Positions 40,501-55,500 of a stretch of 64,000 nt of DNA are shown here, piece after piece; positions within the stretch are counted from its first letter, which is position 1, and each line of letters opens with the position of its first letter. The notes beneath the pieces are model-generated. The model was not told the origin of the DNA, ran no database searches, and worked only from the letters and a program-made list of their open reading frames with translations. Both the position numbers and the translations under genes were made by a program. This stretch comes from Persicobacter sp. CCB-QB2 (GTDB taxonomy: Bacteria > Bacteroidota > Bacteroidia > Cytophagales > Cyclobacteriaceae), in contig NZ_LBGV01000001.1 in assembly GCF_001274635.1 (NCBI RefSeq), forward strand, positions 1,240,001 to 1,304,000, given 5' to 3'.

Positions 40501-43500
40501 GGCGCTTGACCTGGATGATGAAATGCCGGAAGCTTACCGTTCGCGTGGAATGGTGTATTATTTCCAGAATAATTATCGTCTGGCACTTGCTGATTTTCAG
40601 GAAGCCCTGCTTTTGGAAGCGGATGATGCCTCAGACTATTTTTACATTGGTATTTGCCTGCGTGAATTGGGGATAATGCCCGTGCGGTAGGCTTTTTCAA
40701 TACCTGTTTGCTTTTTGATGAAGAAAATGCAGAGGTTTATTACCAGCGTGGTTTAGCCAACAATGATTTGTTATTTGTGGAAGAGGCTTGTAGTGATTTT
40801 AGAAAAGCCTATCAATTAGGGATGACTGATTTGAAGGAATTATTAGTGGAGTACTGCGGGAAAAATAAAGGCTAAGAGGAATTCAGGATTCCAAAATTAT
40901 TTCCCATAATCTGATTTGGATTAGGTGAGCCCGGTTATTTTGAGGCCGGAATGTGAAGAAGTCCGCTCAGAGACTTTTGAGAATATATTCCCAGCCTCTG
41001 CTGATATACTTTGGTTCACAATTTGCAGTTGCGTACCTTTGCCCACTTTCAAGCGAAAGGAGAATAAATGAAAAGAGTGGTAGTTGGTTTGTCAGGAGGG
41101 GTTGATTCCTCTGTGGCGGCCTATTTACTCAAGGAACAAGGCTATGAAGTAATTGGCCTTTTTATGAAAAACTGGCATGATGATTCGGTAACCATCAGTG
41201 ACGAATGTCCGTGGTTGGAAGATTCAAATGATGCCTTAATAGTAGCAGAAAAGTTAGGAATTCCCTTCCAGACCATCGATTTAAGTGAGCAGTACAAGGA
41301 ACGTATTGTGGACTATATGTTCAATGAATACGAGAAAGGCAGAACGCCGAATCCTGATGTATTGTGTAATCGTGAGATCAAATTCGATATTTTTTTGAAG
41401 GCTGCAATGGATTTGGGAGCGGATTATGTCGCTACCGGTCATTATTGCCGAAAGGATGAATTTGAGAAAGACGGTGAAATGGTTTATCGTCTGTTGGCTG
41501 GAAAAGATAATAATAAGGATCAGTCTTATTTCCTTTGTCAGTTGAATCAGGAGCAGTTGTCGAAAGCATTGTTCCCGATCGGGCATTTGGAAAAGCCGGA
41601 AGTGAGAAAAATTGCGGCGGAAGCGGATCTGATTACTGCGGAAAAGAAAGATTCCCAGGGATTGTGCTTTATCGGTAAGGTACGCCTTCCTGATTTCCTT
41701 CAGCAAAAACTGAAGCCCAAAGACGGGAAAATTGTGGAAATTACGGAAGATGCGCCGGTATTTAAGGCACATCAGGAAAAAATCCAGCAGGCTGCTTCAG
41801 AGGAAGAATGGTTAAAGGCGATTTCAGCGCCCTATCAGTTTCACCCGACCATGGGGAAAGAGGTGGGAGATCACCGGGGTGCTCATTATTTTACCATTGG
41901 GCAGCGCAAGGGGTTGTCGGTTGGTGGAACTAAAGAGCCTTTGTTCGTGGTGGATACCAATACGGATAGCAATGTGATTTTCACGGGTCAGGGGAAAAAC
42001 CATCCCGGCTTGAAACGTTACGGCCTTTTTGTGTCTAATCAGGAAAGCCATTGGGTAAGGGAAGATTTACGCCTTAAAGTAGGCGAAATGAAAAAATACC
42101 TGGCCAGAATTCGCTATCGTGAGGAATTGAGTGCGGCTACGCTTTATCAAAAGGAAGATGGGCTGTACATCGTTTTTGATCAGGAGCGAGTAGGGGTTGC
42201 GGCCGGTCAGTTTGTGGCCTGGTACAATGGCGAAGAGTTAATTGGTTCAGGAACAATCGGATAAATTGACCATAATTTTTGGTGAAATTCCTATTGAAAA
42301 TATTGATAGCCCCAAAGAGATTTTGGTCTGACTTAAATTGAAAAAAAATAGCAAAATAGGTCCTAAAAAATGCGCTTTGGCTTAACAGAAGGACATTTTA
42401 TGCGTATATTTGACTATTGAATTTCAAATCAAGATACACCCACCCGGTGGTCACGTTTTTCAAATCTAACAGTTACATAGTACCGGGTGAAGCGATGCGG
42501 TAAAACCGGGCCTCAACCAAGCCTCGCGTTTGGTCAAGTTCTTCGGAGCTTGTCAACAGTGGAGGGTTGATCCGATTAGCAGCCCAAATCGTGTTTTTTG
42601 GAGATTTAGATAAAACCTTCAATACGCCACTGGTGGGTACCTTATATAACCACTGTCTTTGATTAGGCAGTGGTTTTTTTTGGGTGTAACTTTTACAGAG
42701 GCTTATAGAAAAAAATGTAGTGAGTACACCAAAAGTTGCTTTTTTGCTGTACTCCCCTTTATTTTTGGAATAATGGGTGTTTGATTTCCCGATAGATTGG
42801 CCATTCAATGCCTTATTTGAATATTGAACTGTTTCTTTTTCATTTTTTCTTGATAAAAAACGAAACAAAAAATCAAGGCTGTGATCAATTCTGGCGAGCC
42901 ATCGAACCTGCTGCCGGAATTCATCAAGGCGTTATTTGAAGGTTGCAGTGCATAGAAGAAAGTATTGAGGAAATAACGCTGTGATGACTTCTCATCGGCA
43001 GCAGACTCAATGGCTTTTCGCCAATTGATCAAGGCCGGATTGTTGTGATGGAAGGTTTCGCAGCTAGCTACCCTCACTTCTAAAAGTAAGCCTAAAAAAA
43101 ATCGAGAAAATTTGTTCAATTTATTGCCAAAAATCTCCTTCAATAATAAGCGCCAATCTGCTCAGTTCGCGATATAATGATATTTCCCTCTTTTCTTTTT
43201 CATTTTTTCTTGATAAAAAATGAATCAAAAAATCAAGGCTGTGATCAATTCTGGAGAGCCATCGAACCTGCTGCCGGAATTCATCAAGGCGTTATTTGAC
43301 GGTTGCAGTGCATAGAAGAAAGTATTGAGGAAATAACGCTGTGATGACTTCTCATCGGCAGCAGACTCAATGGCTTTTCGCCAATTGATCAAGGCCGGAT
43401 TGTTGTGATGGAAGGTTTTGCAGCTAACCTTACTTCCAAAAGTAAGCAAAAAAAATTGAGAAAATTTGTTCGATTTGTGGCCCAAAAACTTCTTTAATCA

Positions 43501-46500
43501 GAGCCATCGAACCTGCTGCCGGAATTCATTAAGGCGTTGTTTGACGGTTGCAGTGCATAGAAGAAAATATTGAGGAAATAACGCTGTGATGACTTCTCAT
43601 CGGCAATAGCCTCAATGGCTTTTCGCCCATTGATCAAAGCCGGATTGATGTGACGGAAGCTTTTGCAGCTACCCTTACTTCTAAAAGTAAGTCTAGCAAT
43701 AATTCGAGAAAATTTGTTCAATTTGTGGCCAAAAATCTCCTTTAATAATAAGCGCCAATCTGCTCAGTTCGCGATATAATGATATTTTCCTCTTTTCTTT
43801 TTCATTTTTTCTTGATAAAAAACGAAACAAAAAATCAAGGCTGTGATCAATTCTGGCGAGCCATCGAACCTGCTGCCGGAATTCATCAAGGCGTAATTTG
43901 ACGGTTGCAGTGAATAGAAGAAAATATTGAGGAAATAACGCTGTGATGACTTCTCATCGTGAGCAGAACCCTTGGCTTTTCGCCAATTGATCAAGGCCAG
44001 TCTGCTGATGTGGAAGATTTTGAGTAGAATGTCAATACTTTGAAAGTATGTAGCTTCACAACTAAAACAAGCATAGCCAAATGTGAGCTATGGAAAAACA
44101 GGATAAATGTCCGTAATAATCTGATTGTCAGTTTGTTGAAAAGGAGGTAGATCTATCGGTGCTTAATTCGGTTAAAGTTCATTTTAAGAGTTACTTTTTT
44201 TTAGACTTTGCGACGGATTATTTCATATTGAGTTTTATCAAAAATAGTGATGCTAACAGGGCTTATTTACAGTGGAAGCCCTGCGGATAGGCCTGGTTTT
44301 TGATGACTTCAAGCGCATTCAATTAGTGAAATCCGATAGAGATGAGGGATTATGTCTAATTCAGTAGGTGATTTTAAAAATTCACCACTCATGAATCTAA
44401 TTGGATTTTAATCTCGTTGTAAAAAAGTCTATATTTGAGTTAAGGACCTATTTTATATCAATGCAATATTGTCTATTTATCTATGGAACCCTGATGGATT
44501 TAGAAATCCATGAAATTCTTTTCGGCAAAACATTTCCGATTAAGCCGGCAGTGCTAGAGGACTATATGATCTGTCATCATGACGATTTTGACTATTTCTT
44601 TTTAAGACCAGCGCCTGGGGCGAAAACGCAAGGCGGATATGTGGAAATAGGAGAGCAGGAACTCCGGAAAATAGATTTATGGGAAGGTCGGGAAGAATAT
44701 GAAAGAACTACCATAAAGATTCAAACCAAACACGGCGTACAGTTTGCTCAAGCTTATATTGGCCTGATGGATGGAAAACCCCTACCGGAAAAATATATTG
44801 GAAAATACTCCAAACGCACCCGTAAAATGCAGCAATTAGATCTGATGGAGTGGCGCAAAGAACAAAAAAAAATCCAACCTTAATGGTTGGATTTTTTTTA
44901 TCTGATTTCCTTCATAGCGAAGAAACCAATCATCACTAAAAAGATTGATTTTATGAATTCAAAGAGGTAATACCAAAATTCAAAGGAACTCTTTCCTTTG
45001 ATGATCATTTTGAAACTTTCCAGCCAGTAGCCATCCACATTGGGTAGGAAGCGAATACTTTGAACAATCAGCAAGATCACCACAATCAGGAAGGACCAAA
45101 ACACTTTAGCCCTTGGTATGGCAAAGATAAAGGTGAGTGCGAAAATGATGGACATATAGATTTCCATCTTGTTGAGGCTGTTAAAAACCATCTTACCGGC
45201 ACCATCCATCAGATCAATGATGAAGTCTTCTCCACCTACTTTGGCGTGCACGGTATTTTGAATAAAAGATAAGCCAATCAGTAATCCCAACCACACAAAG
45301 GGGATTCCTACCCGCATTTCTCTTCCGAATTTTTTTAATTGACTAATCATGGTAAATAAAAATCAAACGTCAGTTCTTTCATACATTTAAAATGTCCCTT
45401 TGGACATGAATTTCTTCCCGCCTTTGAACAGGGGCGGCATTTTAATTTTGTATTTTCAAAGACAAAAAATTTAGTCTTATAGGGATGGAAATTATTCGGG
45501 ACAGTGCTGCCCCAAATACTATAGATGGTCTTCTTGAATGCGGCTGCGATATGGGTGAGCCCCGTATCATGGCCGAAGACATATTGGGCCTGTTTCACTA
45601 AAGAGGCCGACTGATTCAAATTGAATTTCCCACAGGCATTGAAGATGACGGTCTTCTTACCCAATTCCGTCAGGCCTTCTTCATAAGGTGCATTGCTCTC
45701 TCTCTTCCGGAAAAAATCCTCCAGCTTTTCTCCATTTTCCGCATCATCAGGGCCTCCGACCAGTACGATCGGCCGGTTGATGCGGTCGCATAGGACCACC
45801 ATCTGTTCAAAAGGCAGAATCTTGGTATATTTCGTTCCTCCGATCACATAGGCGACATATCCCTTGCGAAACTCCTCCGGAAGCCACTCCATTTCCACTT
45901 CATCCTTTTCGGGAATATAATGATCCATTCCCTGCTCATCATTCACCACTCCCAAAGGTTTCACTGCATCCATATACCGATCGGTGACATGCACATTGGG
46001 CATGAAATTGATTTGGAAATTGGTATAAAGGAATCGCTTGATCCTGAGTTTGTCATAAGTGGAAGAGGGGACACCCAGCGCCCATTTTATCCTGCTGGTT
46101 CTGAAGTTATTGTGGAGGTCCACCACGAAGTCAAACTTTTCCTGCTTCAAATCAGCAATCAAAGGCGACATACTGCCTTCCAGCAAATGCAGTTTATCAA
46201 TATAAGGATTGGCCTCCAGAAGCCCCCGGAACTGTTTTTTTACGGCAAAATGCAGTTCGCAGCCCTCAATCTGAGTTTTGATGCAGCGCACCACCGTAGA
46301 GGTCCAGGCAATATCTCCAATGGAGGAAAATCGCAGTATTAATATTTTTTTATACTTTTTTGTCATTTTCATAAGCGGCGCTTAGCCTTTCTTGCTTTCG
46401 AAATAAGCAGCCACTTCCGCAGTGCTTTTGGTGTTGAAAGTCTGGTCTTTTCTCAAACCGGCCTTTCGTCCCACCTGGACACCATATTGCATGTCTGCAA

Positions 46501-49500
46501 AACCTTTGATTTCGTGTGCATCCGGATTTATGGAAATTTCCACTCCCTTTTCCAGCGCCTGGTGCACGAAACGCCAGTCCATGTCCAGTCTCCACGGATT
46601 AGCATTGATCTCAATGATCACCTTATTGGCCGCACAGGCATCAATAATCATTTCATGATTCACCGGATAACCTGCACGCTTTAAAAGCAATCTGCCTGTA
46701 GGATGCCCCAACATGGTGGTGTAAGGATTTTCAATGGCTTTAATCAGTCGCTGCGTAGCGGTGGCCTCATCCATATTCATATTGCCATGAATGGAAGCGA
46801 CAATAAAATCGAACTGTTTCAGGATTTCGTCCTCATAGTCCAGGCTTCCATCTTGCAGGATATCAGATTCTATGCCTTTAAAAATTCTGAATTTTTCAAA
46901 GCCGGCGTTAAGGCGATCAATCTCGGCATGCTGAGCCAGTACTCTTTCCACTTGCAGGCCATTGGCATAGGCGGCAGTCTGGCTGTGATCAGAAATCCCT
47001 AAATACTCCCATCCCTGAGACTGGCAATAGGCGGCCAATTCTTCCAGACTATGGGATCCATCAGAATAGTTGGAGTGGTTGTGCATAGGCCCACGCAGAT
47101 CTGCATAGGTCAATAATTGATCCGGGGAATTTTTATCCAACCAATCCCATTCCCAAAGGCCTTCTCTCATTTCCTGAGGTACGAAGGGAAGGCCTGCGGC
47201 TTCATATATTTCCTGCTCGGAGGCAAAAGCTTTTTGATGCAATAGCTGACGCAATGTTTTTTCAGGACTCAACCCCTTATTCAGGTGAGCGGGGGCAACG
47301 CCTAATTCAAATTGCCTGTTGGTGAATTGATCCAGTGGGCAGAAGTGAAGCAGAAATCTCATTTCATAATCCTGATGCTCTAGGTAAGCGGTGAATGGAC
47401 CCGATTGCTCCTTATTTTCCTGAAAGCCGGTGGCTGCTAATATCTTTTGGTGAGCGGCTATCGGGCTTTCTGTAGCAATAACCATTTCAAGTTCGGCCAC
47501 AGTTTCTCTTTGTAACAGATAGTCACCGGTAAAATCTATTTGCGCCTCCGGTAATAGGGTTTGTAAAAGGCTTTTCATTAATTCCGCCTCTTCCTGAGCG
47601 TCAGCCCAACGTTTCTTCCAGTGATTTTCTTGCCAAAATATCAGGGCCTCTTTTAAAGATTCCACCGTTTTGGCCCCAAAACCTTTGGCTTTACCCAGGC
47701 TTCCGTTGTTGCAGGCTTCTAAAAGTGCTGCCGGAGTAGTAATATTTAAATCCATCCAAAGGGCACGTAGTTTTTTTGGACCGAGGCCTTTAATCTTTGC
47801 CAGTTCCAAAAGTCCCTTAGGCGTATTTTCTTTTAATTCCACCAGCTTGGCGAAGGTGCCGGTTTCGTTAATTTCTGCCAGGGTGGCTGCCATGCTTTTC
47901 CCCAGACCTTCCTGTTTTTCCAGGTTTTCTACTGACCAGTCCTCCACCCAAAGCACATTATTTTCAATCATGCTGACTACTTTCTGGTAGGAGCGTAATT
48001 GAAAAGGATTTCCTCCGTGAATTTCTTTCAATAACAAGTACTGCTTTAGCGGGCTAATGAGGTCTTTTCTGGTCAAGGGTAATTTGGTTTAGGTATGGAA
48101 ATATATTTCTGGCCAAAATTAATCAAAATGATCTCCTTTGAAAAATTTATACACATATATGCTGTGCTGTTTACGATTTGTTTAAGGTGTTGTCTGTTAG
48201 TGTTTTGTGTTTTTATTTCAGGGGAGGGAGTGATTTGGGTTTCTTTTTATTTTTATAATCCTTGTTTTTAAACGGCCGGTGATAATTGCTTTTTATGCGA
48301 AAGAGGCCCATTAAAGCGGTCATTATGTGAGGAATATGGGCCATTCTGAAAAAGCCTTCATAAATTTTACGTATATTTTAAAAAGTACTTTTACCGAGAG
48401 TTAAATTATTGCCCGATATGAGTTTCCTGCGTCTTTTTTCAGTAATCTTCCTATCTGTTTATGTTTTTAATGCCCAAGCCCAGTTGGTGAAAAGCGAAGA
48501 GGTGATTGGACAGGTGGCAGAGACGGAATCTTTTTTTCATGTATTCAGTAATGCTGATTCCTCCTTATATTTTTTTAAAAAAAACCAGCATAAGGTTAGA
48601 GATAAGCAAGCCTTATGGGAGGTGAGTAAATTTAATCAGGCCCTTGAAGAGGTGGCTCATCAACAATATTATTTAAGCAGTAGGGAGGATTTGATTGGTT
48701 ATGATACTAATGGGCAGGACATTTTTCTTTTATTCACCGAAGACCTGGAGCATATTCGCAAGCTGACCCTTTACCAAATGCCCCTTTTCGGACAGCAGGC
48801 CTTGAAGGAGTTTAAAATTGATTTACCCTTTCAATTAAAGATGCAGGCTTATGAGACGGTGGGGACGCATATGGTGCTCGCCGGAGATGTCAATGAAAAG
48901 GCGGTGGTGGTATTGTATGATTTGACCAACGGACAATTGAAAGTGGTTCGGAATCATTATAATGAAAAAAGCCGCCTGCTTTCACTGACCATTGATGATG
49001 CCACGCAAACATTTAAAACGGTTACTATTTTTCGGCACCGACAGGCAAAATATGAGGTGCGGCTTAGCATTTTTGATGAAACCGGCAAAGAATTACTAAA
49101 ACATCAGTTTTTAACCCCGGAGAATCAGAATTTTCTTTCCGCTACCACCCAGACCCTCCCTAACTTTGATGAATTGTTGGTGGCAACTTATGCAGAGGGG
49201 GGGGCGAACATGGAAGATTATTCCAAGGGCGTAATGGTTTGCCGTTTACCGCTAAGAGGAGAGCAGCAATTTCAGAAAATACCTTTTGGCGCTTTAGGGA
49301 ATTACTATGGTTACCTTCCCCTTGACAAGCAGGAGAAAATGCAAAAGAAAAAGAAAAAGAGAAGCTCCAGCAGTAAAGATATGAATGTAATGAACCGGAT
49401 GATCTTGTCTTCTCGTAAAACGGGCTTTGGCGAGTATGCCTTTTATGGGGAATTCTTTTATCCTACTTACCGGGCGCTGCAGGAAGGAATGAGTGCTTTA

Positions 49501-52500
49501 AATACCATTGTTAACCAGACGCAGGTGTATAGGTTTAGCCATAATATGATGGTGGTTTTTGATGCGAAGGGGAATTTATTGTGGGATCGGGCATTCCACT
49601 AAACGATCACGAACAGTTTGTCCTTAAAGGAGCGGGTGCTTTTGCATATTTGCCGGAAGATCATGCGGTGATGATTTACAAAGAAGAAGATGAACTTAAA
49701 GGATATGAAGTAAGCCTGTTGGGAGATGGAGAAATCACCGCCGGTCGGGAGTTTAGCCTGATGGGCCTGCCGGAAGATTATGCCAATAATCAACAGTATT
49801 CCGGTGCAGGTGGAGAGGTTGTACATTGGTATGGAAATCACTTTTACCATTATGGGGTTTATGACCCTATGGGGAAAGGGCGGGAGCCGTTTTTCTTTTT
49901 ACAAAAGTACAGCTGGACGCCGGTAGTAGAAGGTAAAGCAGGATCCGTGGAGTAGGGCTTATTCAAAGACTATTTTGAATATAGGGGAAAAATAGACCTC
50001 CTCTCAGGCAGTTCTCCTTACCTTATCGCGAGTTTAATAGCCAAAATTGGCCACGAAAATTTCATTAGTGCAAAAGAAGCGCTGCCAGAGTATTTTGAGA
50101 TAACAGCATTACTATTGTTGGGGAATTATCAAAAATCGCTTACAATAATTCCAATTTTCAGCCGGATGATGCGCTATTAAATAAGCTCCTAATTGAGATT
50201 ATTAAAAAGTAAAACTAATCTTTTGGGGCTGATAGTCCCGGTGGATAACTTCTTTAAGCTTGAAAGGCAGAGAGAAAATAAGCGCTATTGGTGAAGTGCA
50301 CAGCAATTTTAAAATTTTGATGCGGCTTTATGCGCGCTTTAGTGGTATAAAAAAACAGACCTTATTATATTTGCTTTCGCTATGAACAGACGTAAGATAT
50401 TCAGTAGTGAATTGTTGGATATTACCATCCAACGAATGACTCAGCAACTCATTGAAAACCACGGAGACTTTGAAGACACCGTAATTTTGGCGCTTCAACC
50501 CCGTGGTGTTTTTTTAGCCGAACGTCTGAAGACGTGTCTGGAGGAAAACATCGGTCGCCCTATAAATCTGGGCTACCTTGATATCACTTTTCATCGTGAT
50601 GATTTCCGCAGGAGAGAGAAACCTCTGCAGGCGAACACCACTCACATCCCATTTCTAATTGAGAACAAGAAAGTCATCCTGGTTGATGATGTATTGTATA
50701 CCGGTAGATCCGTCCGCGCTGCAATGGATGCGATGATCACTTTTGGTCGACCGCAGGCTGTGGAGCTGGCAGTGCTGATAGACCGGAAATATACCAGAGA
50801 CCTTCCCATAGAACCGAATGTGGTCGGGCAGCATGTGAATACTGTCGCCAGCCAACGCATAGAGGTTGAGCTGAAAGGGAAGGATTATCAGGAAGATTCA
50901 ATTTGGCTTACGGAAAAAACTCAGGATTAATGTCTCAATTAAGTACCAAACATTTACTAGGGATCAAAGACCTTACCCCGGAGGATTTGCATCTCATATT
51001 TCAAACTGCCGATCAGTTTAAAGAAGTGATTAATCGCCCCATAAAAAAGGTGCCATCACTACGGGACATTACTATTGCCAATGTGTTTTTCGAAAACTCT
51101 ACCCGCACCCGCCTTTCTTTCGAATTGGCAGAAAAGCGCTTGAGTGCAGATGTGGTAAACTTTTCGGCTGGTAATAGTTCGGTGAAAAAAGGCGAAACCC
51201 TTTTGGATACGGTGAATAATATCCTTTCCATGAAAGTAGATATGGTCGTGATGCGTCACGCCAGTCCCGGAGCACCTCACTTTCTGTCCAAACATATTGA
51301 TGCCAACATTGTGAATGCGGGTGATGGTACTCATGAGCATCCCACTCAGGCTTTGTTGGATACCTTTTCGATTCGGGAGAAATTGGGCGATGTGGCCGGG
51401 AAAAAGGTGTGCTTATTTGGAGATATCGTCCATTCCCGAGTAGCCCTTTCCAATATCTTTGCTCTGAAGAAATTAGGCGCTGAGGTGATGGTGTGTGGAC
51501 CCAAGACCCTTTTGCCTAAATATGTGGAATCTTTGGGAGTGAAGGTAGAGCTGGACGTTCGCAAGGCATTACAGTGGTGTGATGTGGCCAATGTATTACG
51601 AATTCAGCTTGAGCGTCAGCAGTTGAAATACTTTCCTTCATTAAGAGAATACTCTCAGTATTACGGCATCAATAAAGGACTTTTGGACTCCCTGGACAAG
51701 GAAATCGTGATTATGCACCCGGGGCCAATTAACCGTGGGGTGGAATTGAATTCCGATGTGGCGGATTCTGATGCGGCGATTATTTTGGATCAGGTTGAGA
51801 ACGGGGTAGCGGTTCGTATGGCAGTACTTTATTTGTTGGCCGGTGCCGGAGCCTAAGGAAAGCTTGCATCAATGATGATTTTAAAAAAAGTGCTATTAAG
51901 CGCCAATTGATATTTAACATAATAAGACCAGCCCTTAGTGGCTGGTTTTTTTATGGTTGAGATGGCAAAAGTGGAATCGGAATTGACCACCAGATTTGCA
52001 CTATACCCGAGCATAGCGCCTGAAAAATATGGTTTCCCCCACCATTAGCTGATGGGGGATTAGTGCTTTAATTTTAGAAATTAGGAATGCTGGGTTGAGG
52101 AATGTTATTCATTTGCATCATCATTTGTTGCTGCATCATTTGCTGGTGAAACATCATATTGTATGAATTAATAACTCCTTCATTGGGCTGGGCCAGATAC
52201 TTTAACGTATAGACGTATTCCAATTGATCCGCATGCTTAATTCGTTTTTTTCGAGCAAAGAAGTCTTTAGCATAGGGGGCTTTATCAAATGCCTGAGTAA
52301 ACCGCTCGCTTAATTTAGGGTGAAGTCCATCTGTTAATTTAGCGTATTGGATCACCTCTCCGTTATTGTCAATGTCTACAGCAATCATGGTTTTACCATT
52401 CCTTTTAAACGGGAGCGCATTTGCAGTGGTAAAAACGCTGTATTCTGCCTGAAACATAGAACCAATAAGCGTTAATGGACTCACATAGGCTTTACTTACT

Positions 52501-55500
52501 TGCTCTACCCGGATATTCCCTTTCTTATAAACGGAGGATTTCAATTTTCCTTTTTCAAAGGTTCTGGTGAAAGTGAGACCTCGAAAGGGATCATTGAAAG
52601 TTTCTATCCCGGATGATTTTTCATTAAACAAAATAGCCCCCACCTGATCACACACCGCATGGTATTTAACTTTGTTCTTATTAGTTACATAATAGACATA
52701 ATGGTTTTTCCCGTTGGGATGATAGGTATGTATAATTTTTTCCGCACGTTGGTTCGGGTTTAATTGCAATGCCCCTTTAGGACTAACTTCCAAATAATAA
52801 TCATGATTGTTTTCGGTGGAGGTAAAGTATATTGTTTTTAATGGAGCGCCATTGGGGTAATAATACTCCGTGGTAAGCTTTTCGATATAAAGTTTTGGGT
52901 ATTTGCTCAATCCTTCTGATTGATCAATGATTTTTTCCAGGGTTTTGGTGACCAATTCGTCGGTTGCCAAAAGGTAGGTGGATTTGCTCCAGGTACCCGC
53001 AGGACTTAATAATTCTGTCTCGGTATAATAGGTTGCTCTCTCCTGATGCTCCACCATGGACCAGTTTTGGTCAAAATAGGTTTTGATTCCATTGATGGCA
53101 TGAAAATCATTTCTTAATGCGGTAATAAGGTTATCAAGATTTTGATCTCCATTCGCCACTAATTTTTCCTTTGAAAAAAATGGGAAGCCACTGATAGAAT
53201 TGAAATAACCTTCTTGGAGGTCAGGTTTGTTTGGTATTAAATTTTTTAGGACTTTTTCTCGTTCATACAAGCTTTTTAACCTTCCCTTTTCCGTATAGGG
53301 GATCCCCAATTCATAACAAACGGAAGGACTATTTAAAATAATTTTATTGAAAATATCATGATCAAAGTTTTTCCCATTTAATACATAAGCCTGTTGGGTT
53401 TCCATGTCTTTACAAACCAGGTATTTTTTCATTGGCTCCGATTTTTTACTTAAGGAGCTCTTTTTCAGAGCAATGTAAAACATGAAGGAACCCATTTGAA
53501 ATTCTTTTTTCAGTAGTCCCATTTTATCCTTTCCGGAAAGAATTTCATTCCATATCTGGGGGTCATGATCGGAAAATAGAGAGTCTTCCCCAATCACAAC
53601 ACTATATTTTTGAAGTGGATCAAGCTTGGGGTATTATAACCTTCTAAATATTTCAGTTTATAATTCCCAAAGGAAACCTTCACCTTGGTGTAAATGGGGG
53701 CTTCCTCCGAACTTAAGTATAGTTTTGCCGGTGTAAACTCCTGACCGTAATAGGCCTTTTCAGTAAAATTGCTATTAGGGTTGTCCATCATGCCTAGATA
53801 GCCATATATAGGCTCACCATTCGGTAAGATGTAATGTCCAACAAGATTAGGATCCGTGCTTTGAGTGAAGGCCGTCAGAGCGGAGCTTAGATAAAAAAAC
53901 AGGAATAATGTACGAGTCATTTATAATGAGATTAAAATAAAATTATAGGGCTCAATATAAAATATTCCTGTTTAATATACGATTATAAATATTTAAAATT
54001 AACCGTTTAAAATTTCACCATCCTCATGGCGCGTGGTGGATTGAATCGGAAACCTACAAAAAATTGGAGGCTTTGTCGACTACTCGTGTTGTAGATGTCT
54101 TTTTCTTCTATAAAGGCGCCACTGGCAAATTGCGTATACAGGCCCCCAAAATAGCGTTCCCCATTAATTCCAATTCCTATTCGACCATCAATGCGAAACA
54201 GAACCCCATAGTCCTGATCTCTAATAAGCTGTTCTTCTTCTAGTTTTTGTAACCAGCTGTAGACCAATCCAAAACCCGGGGCAATTCCAGCGCTGATATA
54301 AATGGATTTGTGGATAACAAAGGTGTGGAAATAACCATAGTTTAAGCCGATTTCAATATTATCGGATTGTTTTATCTGAACTGGCAAAAGGGTGTCTGCA
54401 GCATCCTGCGTTTGGAAATATCGATAATGTGAAATCACCATCCCACTACCCGCGCTTTTTAATTGTCGTTCTGTCTGGGTGGATAAAGCCCGCAAAGAAA
54501 ATTTAGGATTAAATTTATAACCAGTGGCCCCCTCAAACGCTCTGTATCGCAATTGATTTTTTTGAATATAGGGGTCGCCAAATTGCCATTGTGGAAGGAA
54601 GTCGGCCGTATTGTCCAGATAAAAACCCTTTATCCGGCGCGTTCTAAAATTATGAAACCAATGGGTTCTTATTATAGAAAAGTCCAGATCATAGCCACTG
54701 CTTTTGCCTTTGATATCCCGATCCTGATTAGAGGTGAAGAATGGGGGCGTGTAGGAAAAGCCTCCTGCCAAGCCACGGTAATTGACCTGAAACTTTAACC
54801 GTTGATTTGAATTCGGAATGAAATCAAACTTTTCATCACCTACAGGGTCAAGAATAAATAATTCGGCATTTTCGATTAAAGCTACTTTAAAGTGCAAATA
54901 AGCATTCATTTCATCAATCCACCCATTATATCTGATATGCGTATCGCTGATTTTCCTTAAAGAATCAGCAGTTATAGGTTGAATAAATCCGGACTTTTTT
55001 TTTGTACTGTGTTTTTTATAGGTGGTTCGTTCCTGAATTTGTTCCTTGAAAATTTTGCTGAGGCTGCCTAATTTTTCATCATAAATCAAGCATAAATTTT
55101 TATTTGGATATTTTTCTAAACTTTTGTCAAAATATTCAAGACGGATTTGCTTAATCACCTCTTTCCGCTCCTTTGCAGGAAGAGAATTTTTAATGGGTGA
55201 ACTGATGTGGGTATTGAGATCCTCCTGTGTTAATGGAATAGTATTATATTGAGATTCATACACTTGAACTATTTTTTTAGCTCGAATGCTAATAGTGGCT
55301 AAGTCGGCTTCTGCATACTGCTCCACAGATAATTGGTAACGGTCTTTCAGTAAATCTTCCGCTAAAAGGTCATAGGATCCGGTGGTGGGTAGGTAGCCAT
55401 ATAGCTTTCGAACTTTCCTTAAATCGGTGGAGTCAGGGAGTACATAGTTGAATTCTTCCTGAATGATCTGGCTGCCACTTATCCTTTGGTTTTCTACTAA